Source of the DNA: Globomyces pollinis-pini
Taxonomy: Eukaryota; Chytridiomycota; Chytridiomycetes; Rhizophydiales; Globomycetaceae
Direction: 5' to 3'
Assembly (NCBI GenBank): GCA_025399215.1
Contig: MU621264.1
Span: 1-37,002, forward strand
DNA length: 37,002 nt
In this document: positions 30,366-37,002 of the stretch, piece after piece
Position numbering within the stretch: position 1 is the stretch's first letter
Layout of the letters: each line of letters opens with the position of its first letter
Made by a program: the position numbers and the translations under genes
Notes under the pieces: model-generated
The model's database searches: none
What the model was told of the DNA's origin: nothing
Seen by the model: the letters and a program-made list of their open reading frames with translations, nothing else

Positions 30366-31871
30366 TCAACGTATTTTAAGAATCCAATCAGCTATAACAG
30401 TGGACATTCCTAATCCATAAGTTCCATAGCCAACTCCCGTCTCGGGATTCCACATTTCCCAAATTCCATATCCGTCCAAAGCTTTATTCCATCTTTCAAC
30501 TGCTTCCTTGACCAAATCCATTCGGCCATGTTTTTGTAAACCAGTCAATACAAACCAATTCGTAAATCCCCAAGATGGACCTCTCCACATTAGATTTACA
30601 TAATATTTTGGGGTGAATGTGGGTTCTAGTTTTGAGACTGAAGGAAATGGATAATTAGTCCAAAATTTATCTGGATTTTTCGTATCATCAATCAAAGAAG
30701 TCTTTTGAATATCAGTCAAATTGGAAAGCAATAGTGGAAATAATGACTGGATTGTTTGGACATTAGAGTATTGTGGTATCCCATTTGGATCAATATATCT
30801 AGTCACAAACCGTTTTAAATCCTTATCCCATAATAAAGTTTGGATGGCATTACTGGAATCCTGATAATACTTTAAATATTCAGCAGATTTGGCTGTGTCG
30901 TTTAATTCGAGAACCAATTTGGAGACAATTTCCCAACCTGCTGAATACACTGAATTTACAGCTATATCTTGCACAACGAACCAATTTGGGATCAAGCTGA
31001 ACTCGGCCTTTTTTCGACTAAACAATTGAGTGAAATTATCATATTTTGAGTATGACCAATTGAGAAGGTAAAAGTTTACATAATATGGTACAAAATCCAA
31101 AACATCATTGAAAGGTTTGAAATTCCAAACGGCATCATAAGCAGGCGAAGCATCTAATCCACTTTCCCAAGGATGTAAAATCGACACCAATCCATTTTTT
31201 TCAAAATCACGATTCAAACGAAACCAATCCAAATAATTGGCAACCTTATAAACTGATTCATTCAAAAATTTACGATCACCCGTCTTTTGATAAATAGATT
31301 GTAGTGCATAAACAATTGCAGGGATTTGCGTTCGATCCATTGCAATTGAATTCAATTTATCATTGGTCTGAGGTATTCTACCATCAGGTAATTGAGATTT
31401 TAATAATGTTTGAAATTCCAATATTGCATCAGACTGATTGAAATTGATTTGAGTAATAATAGCAGCTGAGGAATCCCATAACCATTGGAATTTACCATAC
31501 TTGTATAGAGATGGTTGCGTGAATTTAAACCCAGTTCCATTCAAGGTATAATAATTTGAATTTTGATTTAAAATATCAATGGATTGGTTTAAAATTGGAG
31601 AAGTGGATTTTATGAATGGTGATGGTTTAGACTGCATTCCACCATCATCAGCATGAGGTAGAATAAATAACACCAAATTGAAGATGAGATAATAAATCAA
31701 AATCCAGTACATGATATTTAAACATATAGTCAATAAACCAGTAAAGACAGTGATGATAACTTGAGAAATACGACCCAATTTGTTGAATTTTCGCTGGAAT
31801 GAACTGACTGATTGGTTTATGATTCTTTCTATTTTCAATTGCTTTCCATATCCAATTGATTCGTCGGTCAT
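30366..31871 (-). CDS. Membrane-anchored MGH1/GH63-like glycoside hydrolase
   Basis: Single-exon 501-aa protein. A strongly hydrophobic stretch at about 37-71 near the N-terminus can span the membrane once, or twice as a hairpin, so the enzyme is probably a type II ER, Golgi or surface protein. The rest fits the (alpha/alpha)6 barrel of GH63-like and MGH1-like glycosidases: QWLWDSSAAI (D133 as likely acid), HPWESGLDASPAYD, MWRGPSWGFTNWF, and WEMWNPETG near the C-terminus (E472 as likely base). These match the catalytic Asp/Glu positions of that clan. Several N-glycosylation sequons lie in the N-terminal lumenal part. Substrate (glucose-trimming, mannosylglycerate-type or other) is not decidable from the sequence. 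Confidence 0.8.
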   Translation of the reverse strand: MTDESIGYGKQLKIERIINQSVSSFQRKFNKLGRISQVIITVFTGLLTICLNIMYWILIYYLIFNLVLFILPHADDGGMQSKPSPFIKSTSPILNQSIDILNQNSNYYTLNGTGFKFTQPSLYKYGKFQWLWDSSAAIITQINFNQSDAILEFQTLLKSQLPDGRIPQTNDKLNSIAMDRTQIPAIVYALQSIYQKTGDRKFLNESVYKVANYLDWFRLNRDFEKNGLVSILHPWESGLDASPAYDAVWNFKPFNDVLDFVPYYVNFYLLNWSYSKYDNFTQLFSRKKAEFSLIPNWFVVQDIAVNSVYSAGWEIVSKLVLELNDTAKSAEYLKYYQDSSNAIQTLLWDKDLKRFVTRYIDPNGIPQYSNVQTIQSLFPLLLSNLTDIQKTSLIDDTKNPDKFWTNYPFPSVSKLEPTFTPKYYVNLMWRGPSWGFTNWFVLTGLQKHGRMDLVKEAVERWNKALDGYGIWEMWNPETGVGYGTYGLGMSTVIADWILKIR

Positions 31872-31951
31872 TGTTTTCTAATTTGATTTTCAAAACATCT
31901 TCCTCCCAAACAATTACGCCTTGAGTTGTGCCACTTCAGAAAAAGTAAAAG

Positions 31952-31999
31952 GTAAGGATTACGTATCAATTTATTGTAAGGATTACGTATCAATTTATT
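31952..31999. repeat. Two perfect 24-bp tandem repeats
   Basis: Units at 31952-31975 and 31976-31999 are identical and end five bases before the UTP12 stop codon on the opposite strand, in the short gap between the glycosidase start and UTP12 end. Confidence 0.9.
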
Positions 32000-32004
32000 A
32001 AAAG

Positions 32005-35000
32005 TTAAGACACCACAACAGTTCGTTTCCTTTTAGCACCACCTACGTCAGCATCAGCTTTTGGATCGTCAAAGGAGGTCACACGATTCGCTACCCATTC
32101 GCGGTTGAGGAATTCCAATGCAGATAAATTAAATCCAACTTGGTTACGCGCCAATTTCAAACTAGATGCATTACGCTCACGGATCTTGGTTAAAGTAACC
32201 TTCAAGGTTTTAGTGGTGGTGATTTCATGATGATGTGTTTTCAACAAGAAAATGAGGATTTTACTGGTCATCGTTGGATCCAAATCCTACTATTTAGATT
32301 GTAAAGTTACCTTTTCAACCCAATGTGCCAAACATTCTAGTAATGTGATCACAAGTGAAAATGGAAGCGTTAATAACGCATCTTGCAGATGTGAAGGTTG
32401 AATTTGATAAATAATTTTTAGAACCACATTTGAAGGTTCCAGCTCCGTACCACCTTGAATCAAGATAAAAGGGTTTCGTGTTGGTTTGGCAGTATCCGGA
32501 TTCAATTCACGCATCTTCACTTAATAAAAACAAATTTACCTTTAAATATTTTTCATGATCTTGTTGATCTTGTTGCCAAACAGTCAAGGCTTCAGCAAGC
32601 AATTCACCAGACTTTAAGGAAACGGTTGTTTGCTTGGTCGCTTGTTCTGTTTGATCATCTTCAGCATCATTCTTTTCATCCGTTTCTACTCCTGATCCAA
32701 TTTGAAGGTTGTAACGATTATCATCTAATTCCATTTGTTCGTACAGTTTCTCCATTTTTGCATCTCGTTCTTCAGACAACACAAACTATTGTTGGTTTCA
32801 AATAATTCTCTTACCTGTTCATCAGTTTTTTCCCAAATTCGAATAGATTTATCATGTGAACCAGTTACTATAAAGTTTCCATACTTTCCAACAGCCAAAG
32901 ACCAAATTTCACCTTGATGGCCATCCAATTGACAAATTTCGTCAAACTGATGTTAATAGATGAATGATACCTTCTCAGCATCCCACATTTTAATTGATTT
33001 ATCTTTACTAACAGTGAAGAAGTGATAGGTTCCCCATATGAATTGACATTGCATCACAGAGTCCTGGTGACACAAAAGACTTTTATGACAATCACCGAAA
33101 TCTAATCCCCAAATCTTAACCGTTTTATCAGATGACGATGTGATGATGATTCGAGAATCAGAAGAGATGTCCATAGATATAACAGGAAGCTTATGCCCAT
33201 AAAGAGACAAAAAGAATTTTAATGTGTCAATATAAAAGATTTTGACAGTCAAATCCAAAAGCGACACGGCCAATAGTTTACCATCAGGAGAAAGTGTTAC
33301 ACACAAAATATCATCTGATAGTTTCAAAGTTCGAGTATGTGTTAAAGAAGCACGTTTGTTGATCTGTGGATGTTAATAACAAAAGAATTACTCTGGAGTA
33401 TTCAGGATCATCAATCATGGAGAATTTCCAAAACTTGACTTGCTTATCTTGACTTCCAGTAACTAGGCCAGTTTTATCTGGTAAAACTTTCAATGACCAT
33501 ATAGGACCTGAATGTGCTTCGATCGTTTCCAAAAGTGTAGATGAAGATAACTCGTATAACTGCAACTCACCTGCTTTTGTTCCAACCACAATATGCTTAT
33601 TACCCGGTAGGAAAGCACTACAAAGTGCATAACCAGAGCTAAGGGTCTGTACACAGTTTCCTAAAAAGTATTACTAATTGTTCAATTACCAGTTTGTAAT
33701 GCCCAGACTTTGATCATATCGCTAGAACCTGATACAAGATACTCATCATCATCACTCAAGGCCAAAGTTCTAATGTCAGAACGGTGTCCAGGTAAATCAA
33801 TTGTAGATACTAGTCTGGCGGGAATCTTTTCCTTAACTTCTACTGAATCCACTTCATATAATTCTACAGCGTTATTCGACAATCCAACGAGGACTTTAAT
33901 ATGATGATTGTTAAATCCAGTTCCAAAATCAAATGATCTAATTTTACTGCTGCATCGTATGGTGGCGAATGATGGATATTTATCCATTAGCGTTTCTGTT
34001 ATTTCTGATTGTCCCGGAGTTTTTTTCTCTAATCGTTTTTTACGTCGACTCATTGCTTTTTTAATTTCTTTTTCGTTTCTCACTTTAAAGATTTCAATCA
34101 ATTTATCAGCTCCCTACAGAATGGATGATTAATATGAACTGCAACTTACCTGGACACCAATGAAAGATCCCGAAGAATGGAATTTGAGAGTGATTGTTCT
34201 TTCCTTACTCTGTCTTTCAACTGTTCCCAATAAAGTCACCGACTTTTCAATTTCTGCATCTGTTACTTTCTTGTCTGCTACTACCGAGCTAGATACTGTT
34301 AGTAATATTAATGGTGTGTGGTTAAATTAACGGATTAAGGCTGGCCGATATAAAACAGCCATCAAGATTCAAATTTGTACAGAAACACATACCTGACTAG
34401 TTTTGCGGCTAAGAGAGTGGGATCAATAGACCAAAATCTCAAAAGGCCATCTGCAGCTCCAGTAACGAGGGTATTTTCGAAGACATCAAGAGCCCAAACC
34501 TGACCTCTATGCAAGACTATATTCTCTACACAAACATGTGCGTCAATATCCCATATTTTGACCAAAGTATCCTTTGATCCAGATACCAAATGGTTTAATT
34601 TCGAAGTTGAGTTTGGGATTGGATCTAAATGATTAGAATATAAAAAGGAGGTAGAATGGCTATGAATTTGAATAGTAGCGCAAAACGCATCAGAATATGG
34701 TAAAAATTGTAATGATATCTCTACCTTGTAAGAAAGCTAAACAAGTGACTTGATCCTTGTGACCTTTGAAACGAGCAATACCAGTTTCTGCAACAATATC
34801 CCAAAGAATAATGTCAGTATCTGAAGAGCCAGACGCTAAACGAGCACCATTTGCGTCGAATGCCAAGCAAGTAACAGGAGCTCTATGTCCTAAGACCAAT
34901 TAGAAGGAAAATATACCGTTGAAGACAGTCATTTGGTCATTTAACCAAACACGAATGGAACCATCAGCATATCCAGCAGCAATAGAATTTTGAAATCTAG

Positions 35001-35193
35001 CAATGACAGTGACAAGTACATTAGAGTCCGTGAATGTTTGAGAGACAACAGCAGTTTTTAAATTCCAAGTTGAAATAGATTCTAGAGTGGGAGCGTAAGC
35101 GCAAGAGTTATCATTGTTGAACAAGATATTAGAGGAAGAGGAAGAGATTAAACCCAAAGTTTTATCCAGTCTATAACGTAAATGAACCTTCAT
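32005..35193 (-). CDS. UTP12: UTP12/WDR3 (DIP2) WD40 ribosome-biogenesis factor
   Basis: Nucleolar WD40 protein of the UTP-B subcomplex of the small-subunit processome, needed for early 18S rRNA maturation. complement(join(32005..32286, 32311..32514, 32540..32785, 32815..32946, 32971..33363, 33392..33660, 33690..34113, 34150..34288, 34393..34624, 34725..34889, 34917..35193)), 920 aa, near the length of the human protein. Two tandem beta-propellers made of WD repeats (for example [26 protein letters not shown]) are followed by the Utp12 C-terminal helical domain ([20 protein letters not shown]) and a basic KRKR tail. The segment [20 protein letters not shown] is diagnostic of WDR3/UTP12. The start gives [14 protein letters not shown], as expected for the family. 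Ten introns: 27, 100, 104, 36, 29, 28, 24, 29, 25 and 24 bp. Divergent from the transporter gene. Confidence 0.95.
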
Positions 35194-35587
35194 CAATAGC
35201 TAATTTTATAATAAATTGGTGAACTTTATGCGTTATTCGTTTGTATTTCAGTGATAAACTCTGAACAAAAAAAAAATAAAAGTCTGAATCCAAGATACAT
35301 ACACTATATAGATGTGACCAGAAACGACAAGTAGGACGCAAAGGGATAATATAATCCATTGATATTGCTTAATTGAATGCTCTTATTGATTGAAAACACA
35401 TTGTCACTTTTAAAATTAATTGATCAATAAAGTAGTTGAAAACTGCTTTCCACAAACTTATCATTATGATATAGGGATTCTAGAATCCGTCTCATCAACT
35501 TCATTGTTTGAAAAAGCAACCCAAAAAAATTTACACAAAACAAATCAAACTCGGAGTCTATCAAGAAATCAATATATTCTAGATACA
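35194..35587. other. Divergent promoter region of UTP12 and the transporter
   Basis: 394 bp between the two start codons. The frame of the transporter is open back to about 35420 without an in-frame ATG that improves the protein. Poly-A run near 35266. No other gene seen. Confidence 0.5.
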
Positions 35588-37002
35588 ATGAGCAATATCT
35601 CTGCCTATTCAAAAGCTATTTTTGCTTTCGTTGCCTTAGTCTCCATTCAAGTCTCTGTTGGTCTTATCTACAAATTAGCAGCGTCTGGAAATGACGGTTA
35701 CCAATTCTCCAGAGCGTCTGCTCTGGCCATGTCGGAATTATTTAAACTATTCGTGTCTTTCGTTCTTTACGCTTCACAGAAACAAAAATTACCAGAAACT
35801 GTATTATCTAATTGTTCAATCTAACCACTCAGTCATACTTTCAACATGTTCATTTCATATTTCTGTCGCTATTCTCGGAAGTGCCATTTCGTATTGCAGC
35901 AGGAATGGTATCGCTCTCGGTCTTTTATCTATTCAACAACCATCTTGCATTTTATTTGTTCAGGTTCAGTTAATTGTTGCTCAATTTTTAGTCAGGCTGA
36001 TCCAGGAACTATCAATTTGGTCAAATCTGGTTCGACTTTCTTCACTGCAACAATGCTTTGGATCGCCTTGAGTAGAAAGACATCGAAAATTCAATGGCTT
36101 GCGATTACTATTCAACTCTTTGCTTTAATCTCCTCTCAGGTATCTAATTTCAATCTTCACCACATTTGATATTGTTAATACATTTGGAATCATGTTGTTT
36201 ATATTCTCTTTTTCTAGAAACAAATAAACTAATACTTTAGGTAACGACTTGATCAACATTGACCAATAGTATGATGAATGCAAAGAGTCCACTTCATACT
36301 CTCCTCTGATCTACCTTTTGATTTTGACTTCAACGTTAATATCTGCTCTGTGTGGATGTTTGAATGACTACCTATCTAAAGCCTCTGCGGCTTCACTTAA
36401 TGGTCTGAATGTTTTCATGTATTCATCAGGGTTTGTGTTCAATTTTCTTTATTACTTGTTCTTGTCTACTACATCTACGTCAGAACCACACTTCTTCCAG
36501 GGCTATGCAGGATGGGGATTTGGTGTTGTGGTTTGCAATTCCTTGATTGGTAAGTACTCCTTCTACTTTGTTATCCACTTCCTTCCAGTGAGAGTTTAAC
36601 TGATCATCATTAAAGCCACTAATTCCATTATAATTATTCACCTATTTCCAACCATTCTCGAGTGCATTATTAACGATGTGTAGGGTTAGCGATCACTGCA
36701 GTATATAAGGTAGGCATTATACTTAACATTTCCAGTACGCTGATGCAGTTATCAAATGCTTTGCACAATCCACTTCAACATCGCTGCTTTTAATTTTCTC
36801 ATTGATTCTCTTCAATACACCGATTCGGTTCATATCTGCTGCAGGATGTGTCATCATCTTTCTGACTACATACCTGTATATGCTTGATGGAGCAGCCAAG
36901 AAACCAGAACCTGAAAAATATTTGAAGGTGGATGATAATGAAGGAGATTCACTCCCATTGGCCAATGCTTCAAGTTCCAATTCAAGTGTGACTGGTAATT
37001 GA
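35588..37002 (+). CDS. Nucleotide-sugar transporter, SLC35A-type
   Basis: Golgi or ER multi-pass antiporter that imports UDP-galactose, UDP-GlcNAc or a related sugar nucleotide in exchange for UMP. join(35588..35800, 35833..35963, 35992..36139, 36270..36549, 36684..36709, 36736..37002), 354 aa. About ten membrane helices. Family motifs seen: NNHLAFYLF, DPGTINLVKSGSTFFTA, the LNDYLSKAS loop, and GLAITAVYKYADAVIKCFA near the C-terminus, the last built from a 26-nt exon. Introns are 32, 28, 130, 134 and 26 bp; the 130-bp one is two abutting GT...AG units. The C-terminal tail is acidic and Ser/Asn-rich. The stop codon is the last triplet of the window. Substrate specificity cannot be read from the sequence. 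Confidence 0.92.

Noticed and set aside
32521..32534. 20-bp intron in UTP12 ending at the first AG (TTAAG)
   Set aside because: Leads straight to a TGA stop; the 25-bp version at 32515-32539 keeps the frame.
1..37002. Transposons, CRISPR arrays, rRNA and tRNA genes
   Set aside because: Looked for terminal repeats, transposase motifs, repeat-spacer patterns and tRNA boxes by eye; none found. A covariance-model search would be needed to be certain for small RNAs.

Overview
This window looks like nuclear DNA of an early-diverging fungus, for example a chytrid-like or zygomycete-grade lineage. That assignment is inference: no rRNA or species marker is present. It rests on six GPI-anchor-type secreted tyrosinases, a HAM1-like protein of fungal type, a cytochrome-b5-fused front-end desaturase, AT-rich intergenic DNA and the standard code. 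The most striking general property is intron size. I reconstructed 45 introns by keeping protein families in frame. Forty are only 24-36 bp, with GT...(C/T)TAA(C/T)...AG signals; the other five are 53-134 bp.

Layout. 585-2321 (-) is tyrosinase Tyr1. 3198-9540 (+) is a tandem trio, Tyr2-Tyr4, with long Ser/Thr-rich stalks and patchwork sequence sharing. 9646-10614 (-) is a DUF4419 protein. 11160-12759 (+) is an acidic single-pass membrane protein of unknown function. 12859-15125 (+) is a PARP (BRCT-WGR-regulatory-catalytic, His-Tyr-Glu triad intact). 15514-16005 (-) is a small Cys-containing secreted or membrane protein with highly biased codons. 16508-17844 (+) is an F-box/LRR protein. 17988-19534 (+) is a PPM/PP2C-type phosphatase. 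19630-21246 (-) is Tyr5. 21697-23276 (-) is the cytochrome b5/front-end desaturase. 23669-26154 (-) is a HAM1-like protein. 26500-28245 (+) is an unrecognised basic, disordered protein. 28381-29724 (-) is the short-stalk Tyr6. 30366-31871 (-) is a membrane-anchored MGH1/GH63-like glycosidase. 32005-35193 (-) is the 11-exon UTP12/WDR3 ribosome-biogenesis factor. 35588-37002 (+) is a nucleotide-sugar transporter that ends on the last base of the window.

The genes do not form one pathway. The tyrosinases are the common theme and probably sit on the cell surface or wall, acting in phenol oxidation, melanin or crosslinking. They are interleaved with housekeeping genes: ribosome assembly, ADP-ribosylation, PUFA synthesis and Golgi glycosylation. 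Housekeeping genes are intron-rich. The tyrosinases have at most one intron, and it lies at the same codon in Tyr1 and Tyr5. No tRNA, rRNA, transposon or CRISPR was found.
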